In this document: piece after piece, positions 1 through 6,809 of the stretch
Numbering within the stretch: position 1 is the stretch's first letter
How the letters are laid out: each line of letters begins with the position of its first letter
Virus record (IMG/VR): IMGVR_UViG_3300017788_000072
Location: 1-38,993 of that record
From: a virus
DNA: 38,993 nucleotides
Direction: 5' to 3' (one strand)
Program-made: the position numbers and the translations under genes
Notes under the pieces: generated by a model
Databases searched by the model: none
What the model saw: the letters and a program-made list of their open reading frames with translations, nothing else
What the model was told of the DNA's origin: nothing

Positions 1-1344
1 ATACCCAATAGCTGTATTTCTAACTCCTGATGTAGCAGATGACAACGCTAAAGACCCAACAGCTGTTTGACCGGTAACTGTAGCAAGTTTTAATGCTTCT
101 TTACCAATAGCAACATTATCTGACCCAACAAGATTATTATTTAAAGCCTGAAGACCTACAGCAACATTGTTTAATCCTGATGTATTAGCTCTTAAAGAAT
201 CTTTACCAACAGCAACATTATTTGCTCCCGATGTATTTAATAGTAATGACTGATGACCTACAGCAGTATTATTGCTACCTGTAGTCTCTCTAAGAGCAGA
301 AAAACCTACAGCAGTATTATTATTTGCTGTATTGTTTTGTAAAGCAACTACCCCAACAGCAGTATTTTCAACACCGATAGTATTTACTTCTAAAGACTGA
401 GCTCCTATAGCAGTATTACCACCTCCTGAAGTTGTAGATTTTAAGGCATAATAACCAACAGCAGTATTAACATCTCCATTTGTAGCAGAACCAAGTGCTA
501 AATGACCAAGCGTAGTGCTTTTTCCATTGCTTCCCGGACCTCTACCTACTCTAATTTTATCTCCTGTTCCAACTCCAACATAAATATCATTCTCTGCATC
601 AAAATCAGTAGTAGTTATTTTACCTGTAAGGTTTATGTCTTCAATAGCAGTGTTACCCGTACTAAGAACAGTTTGTAAGTCAGGAGTAGATACTACCGGT
701 ATATCAGAAAGATAAGCAATTGTACCATCAGCATCTTGAAAAGTTGCGGTTCTGTTTGCTCCAATAGTTGCAGGTTTCTTAATTAAAAACTGACGGGTAG
801 GAGCAACTGAATCAATCAAAGTTAAAGTGTCTTGAGCTATATTTCCATAATAAGCTCCTACATTATTATAAAAATTGAATCTATTTTTATCTCCTGTAAT
901 AGAAACATATCCATTACCTGAACCCACATTAGGATTGTATAAAAATATAGTTCCAATTGAAGCGTCTAATAAAGACACATTTCCGGCATTAAGCACGTCA
1001 TCTAAAGTAGGAGTAGGTGGTATTGGAGCTGCGTCCCATAAAATACCTGTTGAAGTTTTTTTCAAAAACTGTCCTGCTGCACCTGTTGATGATGTTTCAT
1101 CTTCAATGTCATTAGGCTTTATCAATGTAACATAAATATCTCCCGTTAAGTTTATATCTTCAGTAGCTGTATTTCCTGCATCAAGTACATTTTGTAATGT
1201 AATATTCTGAGCAAATAAACTTAATAAACTTTGAAGGGTAAAGTTATACGTTCCATCGACAGGACTTCCTCCTACCTTGGTTCCTATTAATTTATCTGCT
1301 AATTGTGGACTACCCACATTAGCATACGTGCTTATTTTTGCCAT
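1..1344 (-). CDS. Tail fibre / adhesin-like protein with YadA-head-type repeats (3' end outside window)
   Basis: The frame opens at the ATG at 1344 (MAKISTYANVG) and stays open to the window edge, so 448 residues are visible and the C-terminus is missing. Three related units of the form LxxVLxxGNtaxxDInLTG lie near residues 50-69, 114-130 and 223-242. From about residue 292 to the edge there is a run of short repeats with the core NTAVGxxAL (NTAVGYYAL, NTAIGAQSL, NTAVGFSAL, NNVAVGKDSL). That spacing is typical of YadA/Hep_Hag head repeats, which form a left-handed beta-roll in trimeric adhesins and in many phage fibres. I infer a trimeric receptor-binding or fibre shaft protein. It follows the 87-codon gene upstream with a one-base gap, so the two are co-transcribed. 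A C-terminal trimerisation or chaperone domain would lie outside the window. Confidence 0.8.
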   Translation of the reverse strand, partial: MAKISTYANVGSPQLADKLIGTKVGGSPVDGTYNFTLQSLLSLFAQNITLQNVLDAGNTATEDINLTGDIYVTLIKPNDIEDETSSTGAAGQFLKKTSTGILWDAAPIPPTPTLDDVLNAGNVSLLDASIGTIFLYNPNVGSGNGYVSITGDKNRFNFYNNVGAYYGNIAQDTLTLIDSVAPTRQFLIKKPATIGANRTATFQDADGTIAYLSDIPVVSTPDLQTVLSTGNTAIEDINLTGKITTTDFDAENDIYVGVGTGDKIRVGRGPGSNGKSTTLGHLALGSATNGDVNTAVGYYALKSTTSGGGNTAIGAQSLEVNTIGVENTAVGVVALQNNTANNNTAVGFSALRETTGSNNTAVGHQSLLLNTSGANNVAVGKDSLRANTSGLNNVAVGLQALNNNLVGSDNVAIGKEALKLATVTGQTAVGSLALSSATSGVRNTAIGY

Positions 1345-1345
1345 T

Positions 1346-1609
1346 TTATTCTTTTTTTTGCGTTATTTCTCCTGTTTGAATATTAATAACAGAATCAGCA
1401 CCGTATTTGTCAATTAAAGCCTTTTCGTGTGCAGAAAACTCTGCTTTTAATAATTCGATATGACGTAAGATATTTTGCTTCTGCAATTCAACATCTCCAA
1501 TAGCCAATTTTGCTTTATTAAATTCTGAGTTTAACTCATTAATTTTTGCAAGCTCTTCTTGCGTTACTGTTTGAACTTTGTCTTGCGTAAATTTGTTTGT
1601 GTTTTTCAT
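1346..1609 (-). CDS. Small coiled-coil protein next to the tail fibre
   Basis: 87 residues. The middle (about 18-68) is rich in Glu, Lys, Leu and Ala with heptad-like spacing (EELAKINELNSEFNKAKL) and is predicted to be one long helix. The C-terminus (KYGADSVINIQTGEITQKKE) is polar. The ATG at 1609 lies 27 bases downstream of a TATCTTTG box, so it may head a short fibre transcript. Short coiled-coil proteins of this type occur near tail genes of Bacteroidota phages. A fibre chaperone or virion accessory role is inference; I cannot assign a function. Confidence 0.65.
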   Translation of the reverse strand: MKNTNKFTQDKVQTVTQEELAKINELNSEFNKAKLAIGDVELQKQNILRHIELLKAEFSAHEKALIDKYGADSVINIQTGEITQKKE

Positions 1610-1635
1610 TTTGATTTGATTTAATTGTTATGTTA

Positions 1636-1643
1636 CAAAGATA
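1636..1643 (-). promoter_or_regulatory. Bacteroidota-type -7 box (TATCTTTG) for the tail fibre genes
   Basis: Read on the minus strand, these bases are TATCTTTG, matching the Bacteroidota -7 consensus TAnnTTTG. They lie in the gap between two genes and 27 bases before the ATG at 1609. I see no clear -33 TTTG at the usual 19-21 base distance, so this is a moderate call. Confidence 0.45.
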
Positions 1644-1652
1644 TAAAAATTA

Positions 1653-2009
1653 TTATTGATTTCTTTTGAGCACTCGTTCCGTTTTACGCTCTATCTTTTT
1701 TGGGTTTGTTATAACTCTCGTTCTACTATTTCCTGTATTTGTTTGACGAGTTATCTGCAAAGCGGTTGGCTTTCCTTTCTCATCAGTAGCCATATCATAA
1801 GATTTATACTTAATCTTGCCGCTTTCCTTTTCTTTTTGCTTAGCAAAAGTATTCATAGAAGAACCATTTGATTTAGTAAAACTTGAATGCGAAGTGTGAG
1901 ACGCAGAATATTTACCATCTCTTTGTTTTTCATTAGATGTAAATTTGTTTTTTGCTGTTCCACTTATAGGCTCAGGTGTAGCTGCTAACGGAGTGTCGGG
2001 TCTTTTCAT
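1653..2009 (-). CDS. Basic Ser/Thr/Lys-rich protein with N-terminal PDTPLA motif
   Basis: 118 residues, strongly basic and low in hydrophobic residues, so probably disordered. The start, MKRPDTPLAATPEP, repeats the start of the protein at 7033-7275 (MAIKRPDTPLAESPKP). Related TPNLP starts occur at 6338-6502 and 6502-6660. The C-terminus (NPKKIERKTERVLKRNQ) is very basic. The start codon shares a base with the stop of the spanin gene, so translation is probably coupled. A virion-associated or DNA-binding role is inference from charge and position; no known domain is visible. Confidence 0.65.
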   Translation of the reverse strand: MKRPDTPLAATPEPISGTAKNKFTSNEKQRDGKYSASHTSHSSFTKSNGSSMNTFAKQKEKESGKIKYKSYDMATDEKGKPTALQITRQTNTGNSRTRVITNPKKIERKTERVLKRNQ

Positions 2010-2479
2010 TAAAGTAATTTTTTATTTAACTTTTTATATGTATAAAAAAACAATAAAACCAACAAAATGATTAAAAGCCACCACCAAAAAACTGTGTAGC
2101 TTTCCTTTTTGTCTATATGCTTTTTGAATACTTTTTCTTTTTTATCCTTTACCACTTTTACTTCTTGAGATTCTTTCTTAACCTCCTCTTTTTTAGTGGT
2201 ATCGACTAATGCTACCTTGGTTTTTTTGTATCTTATCTTAGCATTAAAGTATTTCTTTTCTCCAATAACAACAGGCTTAGTCGAATCTATTGGAGTAATT
2301 TCCATTTCATCTGTATCGGTATTTACACTGATATTATTTTGAGTAACAACAACTTCTTCTCTTTTTGTTGTTGAGGTGCTATCAACTTTTACTATTGTGT
2401 CTGTTTTTTGCACATCAACTTTTCTCGCACCACAAGATGCAAGTAATAAGAATAAAAATATGAAACTATATCTGAACAT
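2009..2479 (-). CDS. Unimolecular spanin-like lipoprotein (lysis)
   Basis: 156 residues. The N-terminus (MFRYSFIFLFLLLASCGARK) is a lipoprotein signal with lipobox LASC and Cys16 as the acylation site. A charged, Lys/Glu/Thr-rich periplasmic stretch follows. A single hydrophobic segment near residues 129-146 (YTVFWWWLLIILLVLLFFY) precedes a basic tail. An outer-membrane lipid anchor at one end and an inner-membrane helix at the other is the topology of one-piece spanins such as T1 gp11, which fuse the two membranes in the last step of Gram-negative lysis. The gene overlaps the end of the endolysin gene by 14 bases and follows holin and endolysin, which supports the call. The family is defined by architecture rather than sequence, so this is structural inference. 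Confidence 0.75.
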   Translation of the reverse strand: MFRYSFIFLFLLLASCGARKVDVQKTDTIVKVDSTSTTKREEVVVTQNNISVNTDTDEMEITPIDSTKPVVIGEKKYFNAKIRYKKTKVALVDTTKKEEVKKESQEVKVVKDKKEKVFKKHIDKKESYTVFWWWLLIILLVLLFFYTYKKLNKKLL

Positions 2480-3014
2480 AAGTGTATGTTTTTCCGTTAA
2501 TTACTTCAGTAAAAGTTTTTCCGGCATTAAATTCTTTTTGCAATGTTCTCCAAGTATGACCAAAAGTCATTTCAAAATGAGGAGAATCTTTAAATTTCCA
2601 ATCTCCTCCCCATACAAAACCTAATGATTTAAAGTACTGAGCCACTTCAATCCAATCTGCTACACCGTCTTTATCAAAATCTAAAGAAGTATCCCAACTT
2701 GCAGACTCAAACACTCCATCGTTGTTTTTATCAAGCAATAAGACAATATCAAAAGCCAAGTGATAATTATGAATACTTTGTCCGCCTTTTGCTTGAGTTA
2801 CCTTCCCAAGCCTTTTTCCGGCTGAATCATAAAGTTTTGTTCTTCCTTGAGCATACAACTCATTCTGCTCCTCAATAGTCCTTGTGGTGTAAGCAAAACG
2901 CAAACGAACTCCCTTTCCAAGGAGTTTGTTATTTGCATAAGTATAAGCGTCTAATACTTTTTGTCTTATTTTAGGGTGTAGCGTAGCTATTCTGTCAAGA
3001 GTTATTTTATCCAT
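2466..3014 (-). CDS. Endolysin: M15-type zinc peptidase with EF-hand-like loop
   Basis: 182 residues. It shows the M15/VanY (L-alanyl-D-glutamate peptidase, T5 Ply-like) motifs. SIHNYHLAFDIV at residues 80-91 gives predicted zinc ligands His82 and Asp89, and DSPHFEM at 143-149 gives His146 and catalytic Glu148. The N-terminal third contains the usual YTTRTIEEQNELYAQG motif. An insertion carries a canonical EF-hand loop at 112-123 (D112, D114, D116, G117, D120, E123), and a weaker one starts at D95. It would cut the stem peptide of peptidoglycan. There is no signal peptide, so export depends on the adjacent holin. The start codon overlaps the holin stop by one base. Calcium control, as reported for the T5 enzyme, is plausible from the loop. 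Confidence 0.88.
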   Translation of the reverse strand: MDKITLDRIATLHPKIRQKVLDAYTYANNKLLGKGVRLRFAYTTRTIEEQNELYAQGRTKLYDSAGKRLGKVTQAKGGQSIHNYHLAFDIVLLLDKNNDGVFESASWDTSLDFDKDGVADWIEVAQYFKSLGFVWGGDWKFKDSPHFEMTFGHTWRTLQKEFNAGKTFTEVINGKTYTYVQI

Positions 3015-3448
3015 TAGTCTATTAAATCATCAACGTTATCTTTGACTTCCTTCGCCCTAAGAAATGCTTTTTTAAGCAAATCCCAAATCTTGATATTATA
3101 CGCCTCTTCTATGTTTTCTTTTATAGAAACCAACTCTATAAAGATTAATAAAATAGCAGATATTTTAGTAAACATATATTCAATACCTAACCATTTTAAA
3201 ATAAACTCATTTAATATGAATTTATCCATTATAAATAACAGAAGCACGCATACTTCATACAATAAAATTTTCGACACAATCTGAGACAACTTTTTACTTC
3301 TAATACTTTTCCAACCATTTAATTTAACACTCTTAAAAACTCCCGTGAAAGTATCAAGAATAATTGCTGTACCAACAGCAATTAGTATTCCATAAACAGG
3401 AACAAAAAGCAAAAGTAGAGACGAAAATATATAGTTTAAGTATTTCAT
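3014..3448 (-). CDS. Phage holin (holin-4 / toxin-secretion type)
   Basis: 144 residues. Hydrophobic segments lie near residues 5-33, 60-77 and 92-108. Between the first two is the polar signature DTFTGVFKSVKLNGWKSIRSKKL, whose pattern of Asp, Thr-Gly and several Ser/Lys is typical of the phage_holin_4 family. It is expected to make holes in the inner membrane and release the endolysin. The C-terminus (residues 110-144) is charged and probably cytoplasmic. It is immediately followed by the endolysin gene and then the spanin gene. Its ATG overlaps the stop of the upstream 45-codon gene as TAATG, suggesting translational coupling. Confidence 0.85.
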   Translation of the reverse strand: MKYLNYIFSSLLLLFVPVYGILIAVGTAIILDTFTGVFKSVKLNGWKSIRSKKLSQIVSKILLYEVCVLLLFIMDKFILNEFILKWLGIEYMFTKISAILLIFIELVSIKENIEEAYNIKIWDLLKKAFLRAKEVKDNVDDLID

Positions 3449-3585
3449 TATTTCCCTTGACCTTTATATGGTTTTACATAATTCTTGCTTGACTTAGATG
3501 CACTCATCTTAGTCTTTGCGTGAACTCCTTTTCTTTTAATTTTTGGAGATGCTTTGAAAGCAGTTACATTACTTTGCTTTGCCAT
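3448..3585 (-). CDS. Very small lysine-rich protein upstream of holin
   Basis: 45 residues starting MAKQSNVTAFKASPKIKRKG and ending YKGQGK, with about 13 Lys/Arg and almost no acidic residues. It fills the gap between the structural gene and the holin exactly, and its stop overlaps the holin start as TAATG. This short protein type recurs in Bacteroidota phages, to my recollection with no known function. Its composition suggests an RNA-, DNA- or membrane-surface-binding peptide; that is inference. Confidence 0.65.
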   Translation of the reverse strand: MAKQSNVTAFKASPKIKRKGVHAKTKMSASKSSKNYVKPYKGQGK

Positions 3586-3590
3586 AACAA

Positions 3591-4178
3591 TTAATTGATT
3601 ACTTCAAATAAAACAGATAATTGAGCCTCATCAGTTGTTGTTCCGATAGTTCCTGTTTCATCTCCTGCAATTCTAATCATATCCCCGGCATTCAAAACAA
3701 TATTCAGTCCACTTGAAAATTTACCAACATAAGTTCCACTATCTGCATCTGTTAATGTAATATTTAAAGCACCAACAAGAGTATAATTAGCATCAATAGT
3801 TACACTGTCTGTTAAAGGGTTATTTAGCTTGTAAACATTAATAGTCCAAGACTGACCTGCATTAATAACCGGCAATGTTGAACTAATCCATTTGAAACCT
3901 GCCTCAATAATTTTACAATCTTGTAAAATTGGAAGAACAGATGAATGATTTGAAGCAGGAGTAGCAGCTCCTGCCCACTCTAAAACATCTCTATTATTAC
4001 CTCCCGGGTCTCCACCAAACATATTTGTAAATACTCCTGCCATCATATAAGTAGCAGGAACTAAACCTACAGCAGTCTTATCAATTTTAACGTTATCCGT
4101 TCCTTTGTAACCAACTAAGTAGTCAATGTCTGACGCATTAGTTGCTGTGGTAAATTGTGAAAATTTAATGTTTGCCAT
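3591..4178 (-). CDS. Putative virion structural protein (fibre or baseplate associated)
   Basis: 195 residues starting MANIKFSQFTTATNASDIDYLVGY. This N-terminus, a short 'KFSQF' segment followed by a D-YLVGYKG turn, is common in tail fibre and appendage proteins of Bacteroidota phages. The rest is rich in Gly, Thr, Asn and alternating hydrophobic residues, which suggests beta-sandwich folding; residues about 105-195 look like one domain. It has no signal peptide or membrane helix. Its place between lysis and structural genes supports a virion role. The exact component is unknown. Confidence 0.6.
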   Translation of the reverse strand: MANIKFSQFTTATNASDIDYLVGYKGTDNVKIDKTAVGLVPATYMMAGVFTNMFGGDPGGNNRDVLEWAGAATPASNHSSVLPILQDCKIIEAGFKWISSTLPVINAGQSWTINVYKLNNPLTDSVTIDANYTLVGALNITLTDADSGTYVGKFSSGLNIVLNAGDMIRIAGDETGTIGTTTDEAQLSVLFEVIN

Positions 4179-4190
4179 TGTTTCTTATTT

Positions 4191-4424
4191 TTAAATTTCT
4201 GTTATTATTTTTTTGTTTTTTTCTGTAATTATCCTTTGTCCTGATTCAGTAAAAATATAAATGACTTCATTCTCAGGAATCATCTTTAAATTACCGGTTT
4301 CGGTAATCAAATGTTCTCCTTGCTCTGATATAATGAATTTTGTCTTATCAGGAGGAGGAGGGACAATCCCCACTAAGTTGGATTGACCAATTACATTTGT
4401 TATAGCTATTTGCAATCCGTTCAT
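4191..4424 (-). CDS. Small protein with repeated 'ITE' beta motif
   Basis: 77 residues. The second half repeats a short unit with the pattern (F)IxxxGxxxITE: ISEQGEHLITETGN, FTESGQRIITEKN, KIITEI. This suggests a small beta-repeat structure. The N-terminus contains PPPPDK at residues 22-27. It sits between two presumed structural genes with about 10-base gaps. I do not recognise a family; a minor virion or fibre-attachment role is a guess from context. Confidence 0.55.
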   Translation of the reverse strand: MNGLQIAITNVIGQSNLVGIVPPPPDKTKFIISEQGEHLITETGNLKMIPENEVIYIFTESGQRIITEKNKKIITEI

Positions 4425-4434
4425 AACTTATTTT

Positions 4435-4944
4435 TTACCAAAGAGCAATTATATTCTCAGCATCTGTTCCTGTAGCATATAATTTTCCTAAGTTTACAGG
4501 GAAAAATGTTCCACCTATAACACCTTGGAAAGTAACATTGTCTCCTGCCAAAGTATCAACAGTAATATTCCCTGCAACTCCGATATACAATACGCAACCG
4601 TCATTGTTTCCATATCCTGACATTGGACCTTGTAAATATACCTTATAGTCTTGACCAACAACTCCAATAGGAGCGTTTAGTGCAAGAGTAGTAGCATTTA
4701 ATACCTGTAAAACAGTAGCAGCCTCTCCTGTACCATAGATGTAAACAACATCTCCGGGATTAACTGTGTATATTGTATTTCCTGAAGCATCAGTAGTTAC
4801 AAATTCTGCACTTGGGTCAACTATTGTTGAAGCACCAACAGAACCCAATGTTCCTGATGCCAACAAGTTTGCAGATGGAATCAAGCAATTATCTGATGGT
4901 ATTACCAATAACGCTCTTGATGCTTGTAATTTTAAATTTGCCAT
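4435..4944 (-). CDS. Putative beta-rich virion protein
   Basis: 169 residues, start MANLKLQASRALLVIPSDN. It is acidic overall, rich in Gly, Ala, Val and Thr, with few charged residues and several predicted beta strands. One segment (VNPGDVVYIYGTGEAATVLQVL) reads as a beta-barrel-like turn. Proteins of this size and start are common among Bacteroidota phage head or tail accessory proteins. It could be a head-decoration or spike protein. No diagnostic motif is visible, so the call rests on composition and operon position. Confidence 0.6.
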   Translation of the reverse strand: MANLKLQASRALLVIPSDNCLIPSANLLASGTLGSVGASTIVDPSAEFVTTDASGNTIYTVNPGDVVYIYGTGEAATVLQVLNATTLALNAPIGVVGQDYKVYLQGPMSGYGNNDGCVLYIGVAGNITVDTLAGDNVTFQGVIGGTFFPVNLGKLYATGTDAENIIALW

Positions 4945-4948
4945 AGCT

Positions 4949-5125
4949 TTATATTTTATAAAATGTTCTGTTTATTATTAGATTTGGACTATTCAACTTT
5001 TCTTTTCTTCCATTACACCCACAGTCCTCAATACCAACTGCTTCAGTAATAACCTTAACAGCTTTTTTGATTCCTGTTTTTGTAGTGAACTTTTCAATTG
5101 TATCTCCTAATCCTTTGCTTTTCAT
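4949..5125 (-). CDS. Small CxC-containing phage protein
   Basis: 58 residues from the ATG at 5125: MKSKGLGDTIEKFTTKTGIK, then an Ala/Val helix, then a cysteine pair in EDCGCNGRKEKLN. I recall the GDTIEKxTxxTGIK...DCGCNxRKxKLN pattern from small proteins in phage and prophage structural regions, of unknown function. The two cysteines could bind a metal as part of an oligomer, but one CxC pair is not enough alone. It fits exactly between its neighbours with gaps under 15 bases. Confidence 0.65.
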   Translation of the reverse strand: MKSKGLGDTIEKFTTKTGIKKAVKVITEAVGIEDCGCNGRKEKLNSPNLIINRTFYKI

Positions 5126-5137
5126 TGCGTAAAGATA

Positions 5138-5398
5138 TTAAAAATTTTTTACTGAATTTGTTATAGGGTTATACTTGAAACTTTTAGGAGAACGACCTGT
5201 ATATTTTGACGCTCTATCCTTAGCTCTTTCTTCAGCAGTCATCAAGTTTCTCTTCATACCCTCTTCAGTATATGCTTTTCCGTCTGAAGTTAAATGACCT
5301 CTCTTCTGCAATATTCCTATTGCTAACTTTCTATCTCCAACCTGAGCTGTAAGTCTTTCTAACAACTTACCTCTGCCCATAAACTTTTGAGTTGCCAT
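5138..5398 (-). CDS. Basic small protein of unknown function
   Basis: 86 residues. Region 10-40 (KLLERLTAQVGDRKLAIGIL) is helical and amphipathic, followed by GHLTSDGKAYTEEGMKRNLMTAEERAKDRA and a Tyr/Lys-rich tail. It lies in the string of small basic genes between the structural and GroEL modules, with one base separating it from the gene upstream. The 'TAEERAKDRASKYTGR' part resembles short virion-associated proteins of T4-like and cyanobacterial phages, but I cannot name the family. Confidence 0.6.
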   Translation of the reverse strand: MATQKFMGRGKLLERLTAQVGDRKLAIGILQKRGHLTSDGKAYTEEGMKRNLMTAEERAKDRASKYTGRSPKSFKYNPITNSVKNF

Positions 5399-5399
5399 T

Positions 5400-5738
5400 T
5401 TAAACTCTACTTACACGATTACCCATACCAACTCTCGACTTCTCTGCTTTCTTAGCAGCCAACTTTGACTTGCTTATTTCAGAAATAGTCTTTGGTGTCT
5501 TTGAAGACACTTTTACTTTTGGTCGGCAGTATTCATTCTTACCACCGGCACCACACGCCTTGCCTGTACGAGTGTCCGTCCACTTCTCTTTCTCCCATCT
5601 CTTTAAAGATGTTCCTTCAGAAGTTTTTCTCACATTACCTGATGCCTTTCTACATTTAGCAATAGCCTGAGAGGCTCTCGCTGATGGAAAAACATCGTAC
5701 TGTGCTTTTACTTTTTTATAACAGGCATCTTTTGGCAT
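5400..5738 (-). CDS. DUF5872-like lysine-rich protein
   Basis: 112 residues. The N-terminal part, CYKKVKAQYDVFPSARASQAIAKCRK (residues 6-31), matches the pattern I recall as DUF5872: a Tyr/Lys/Val start, 'FPSAxAS' and a later 'KCRK'. This is seen in phages and some large DNA viruses. Residues 46-72 hold a WxxEKWTDTRTGKxCGxGGKNEYCRPK segment with two cysteines, perhaps structural. The C-terminus is Ala/Lys/Ser-rich. Within the gene, 5495-5510 is a perfect copy of the GTGTCTTTGAAGACAC palindrome, translated as VSSKTP. Function is unknown; nucleic acid contact is likely from charge. Confidence 0.65.
   Translation of the reverse strand: MPKDACYKKVKAQYDVFPSARASQAIAKCRKASGNVRKTSEGTSLKRWEKEKWTDTRTGKACGAGGKNEYCRPKVKVSSKTPKTISEISKSKLAAKKAEKSRVGMGNRVSRV
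5495..5510. repeat. 16-bp palindrome, perfect copy inside a coding region
   Basis: GTGTCTTTGAAGACAC: 7-base arms around a TG centre, or a 6-bp RNA stem with a 4-base loop. It is the same sequence found at gene junctions on the other side of the window, here read in the frame that gives VSSKT. Confidence 0.85.
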
Positions 5739-5847
5739 CTTGTTTCTTTTTTACAGGAGTCTTTACATTACCCTTCAAGAACTTCATAGGTCCATTCAGA
5801 GACTTCTTAGACTCGTACTTAGCGGCTTTTTTTACTATCTTTTTCAT
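5716..5847 (-). CDS. Very small lysine-rich protein
   Basis: 43 residues from the ATG at 5847: MKKIVKKAAKYESKKSLNGP, ending KKKQDAKRCLL. A longer version of the frame exists, but this start overlaps the stop of the upstream gene as TAATG, the arrangement seen repeatedly in this cluster, so I prefer it. Its 3' end overlaps the next gene by 23 bases. About a third of residues are Lys. Probably nucleic-acid binding or virion-internal; inference only. Confidence 0.55.
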   Translation of the reverse strand: MKKIVKKAAKYESKKSLNGPMKFLKGNVKTPVKKKQDAKRCLL

Positions 5848-6137
5848 TAGTACTTTCCTCTTCGATTTTTTGGACTCGAAGCAGTTGACCCACCGGGTCC
5901 TGCCCATAAATTTTTACACGCCCAATATCTTGGGGTTAACTTATCATTTGCGTTATCGCAACCGTGTCTTGCTTTAAAACTCTTACGAGCCGCAGCTGAG
6001 TAATTATGACCATAGCCTTTTGCCCCAAAATGGAGAAGTTTTTCTTCCCCATTGGAGCAGGCTTTAACCATTTTTTTCTTCCCGGGTCTATCAGAAGGCA
6101 CAGGTCGATTACATTTCATTTTGGATTTATCAGCCAT
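5847..6137 (-). CDS. Conserved small basic Cys-containing phage protein
   Basis: 96 residues. Key pattern: KMKCNRP near residue 8, VKACSNGEEKLLHFGAKGYGHN at 24-45, KSFKARHGCD at 52-61 and RYWACKNLW at 69-77. I recall the combination HFG...KSFxARHxCD...RYWxCK from many phage genomes as an uncharacterised conserved protein. Cys9, Cys27, Cys60 and Cys73 plus histidines could form a small zinc site; that is inference. Strongly basic. It is linked by a TAATG overlap to the following 43-residue gene. Confidence 0.7.
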   Translation of the reverse strand: MADKSKMKCNRPVPSDRPGKKKMVKACSNGEEKLLHFGAKGYGHNYSAAARKSFKARHGCDNANDKLTPRYWACKNLWAGPGGSTASSPKNRRGKY

Positions 6138-6149
6138 AATGTTTTTTAA

Positions 6150-6320
6150 TTATTCACGAAACGCTCTTGTTGAATGTCCCGCACATTGAACTTCAGGCAC
6201 AATCTCCTCAGAAGCAACTGCTTCAGCTGCAACTTCTTGTGCTTTAGGCTTAGTTTCAACAGCTTCTTCTTTTAAGCCATTCTCAACTACAGGTTGCTGT
6301 ACTTTAGTTTTTCTTGCCAT
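6150..6320 (-). CDS. Small acidic/Ala-rich protein with CAGHSTRAF C-terminus
   Basis: 56 residues from the ATG at 6320: a basic start (MARKTKVQQP), a middle rich in Glu, Val and Ala that looks disordered, and the end VQCAGHSTRAFRE. Small proteins with a C-x2-GHxTRxFR end recur in Bacteroidota phage structural clusters as I recall. Cys46 and His49 could bind a metal. Unlike its neighbours it is acidic. Function unknown. Confidence 0.6.
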   Translation of the reverse strand: MARKTKVQQPVVENGLKEEAVETKPKAQEVAAEAVASEEIVPEVQCAGHSTRAFRE

Positions 6321-6337
6321 TGCTTTGGTTTTAAAAA

Positions 6338-6502
6338 TTAATCACAATAAGGATTACTTCCTTTAGCCCCTTTTCCTTTAGCCCCACTGACTAATCTTTT
6401 TGAAACAGGTCCTGAAGCACCTTTGATTTTTGGAACAGAGTTCCCGCTTGTACTCGGCATCTGCATACGAGATGAACCCGGTAAGTTAGGAGTTGACTTC
6501 AT
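6338..6502 (-). CDS. Small basic protein, TPNLP family copy 1
   Basis: 54 residues from the ATG at 6502: MKSTPNLPGSSRMQMPSTSG, with a Gly/Lys-rich tail (SGAKGKGAKGSNPYCD). The start is almost the same as that of the gene immediately upstream (MKNTPNLPMSSR), so the two are probably diverged tandem copies or share a common targeting peptide. Its ATG overlaps the stop of that gene as TAATG. No function known. Confidence 0.6.
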   Translation of the reverse strand: MKSTPNLPGSSRMQMPSTSGNSVPKIKGASGPVSKRLVSGAKGKGAKGSNPYCD

Positions 6503-6660
6503 TAGTACTTCTTTTTAGCAGCTGATTTAACAATTGCTTTAGCAACGCCTTTTGCAGCACCTTTTACTGCACCTTTTACCGCTGCTTTAGCAACAGTTTT
6601 CTTAGCACCTTTTGGAGCCACCAATCTTGATGACATAGGTAAGTTAGGAGTGTTTTTCAT
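6502..6660 (-). CDS. Histone H1-tail-like Ala/Lys protein, TPNLP family copy 2
   Basis: 52 residues from the ATG at 6660. After MKNTPNLPMSSRLVAPKGAK comes a run of AK/VK units (residues 21-52: KTVAKAAVKGAVKGAAKGVA and onwards) ending KKKY. This composition is close to the C-terminal tail of histone H1 and to bacterial histone H1-like proteins, so DNA compaction inside the capsid or a decoy role is plausible. That is inference from composition. It overlaps the next gene as TAATG. Confidence 0.6.
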   Translation of the reverse strand: MKNTPNLPMSSRLVAPKGAKKTVAKAAVKGAVKGAAKGVAKAIVKSAAKKKY

Positions 6661-6662
6661 AA

Positions 6663-6791
6663 TTATTTCTTTTTTTGGTTTTTCATTGCAGCCTGTGCAT
6701 TTTTAGCGTAGTTGTTTCTTGCACTTGCTTTTAACTTTGGATTACTTGCTTGCTTAATGTCATAAGCAGTTTTTGCACTTACTTTTTTCAT
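6663..6791 (-). CDS. Very small Lys/Ala-rich protein
   Basis: 42 residues from the ATG at 6791: MKKVSAKTAYDIKQASNPKL, ending MKNQKKK. Highly basic, likely helical in the middle (SARNNYAKNAQAA). It sits two bases from the next gene in the tiny-gene string. No family recognised. Confidence 0.55.
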   Translation of the reverse strand: MKKVSAKTAYDIKQASNPKLKASARNNYAKNAQAAMKNQKKK

Positions 6792-6809
6792 CTTTATTTA
6801 TTTTATTTG

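Noticed and set aside
3620-3640. CTGATGAG on the minus strand as another hammerhead core
   Set aside because: It lies in a coding region with no helix II and no GAAA in position. The same holds for CTGATGA words near 27860 and 38161.
5130-5137. TATCTTTA on the minus strand as a promoter
   Set aside because: It ends five bases before the ATG at 5125, leaving no leader, and lacks the final G and a -33 box.
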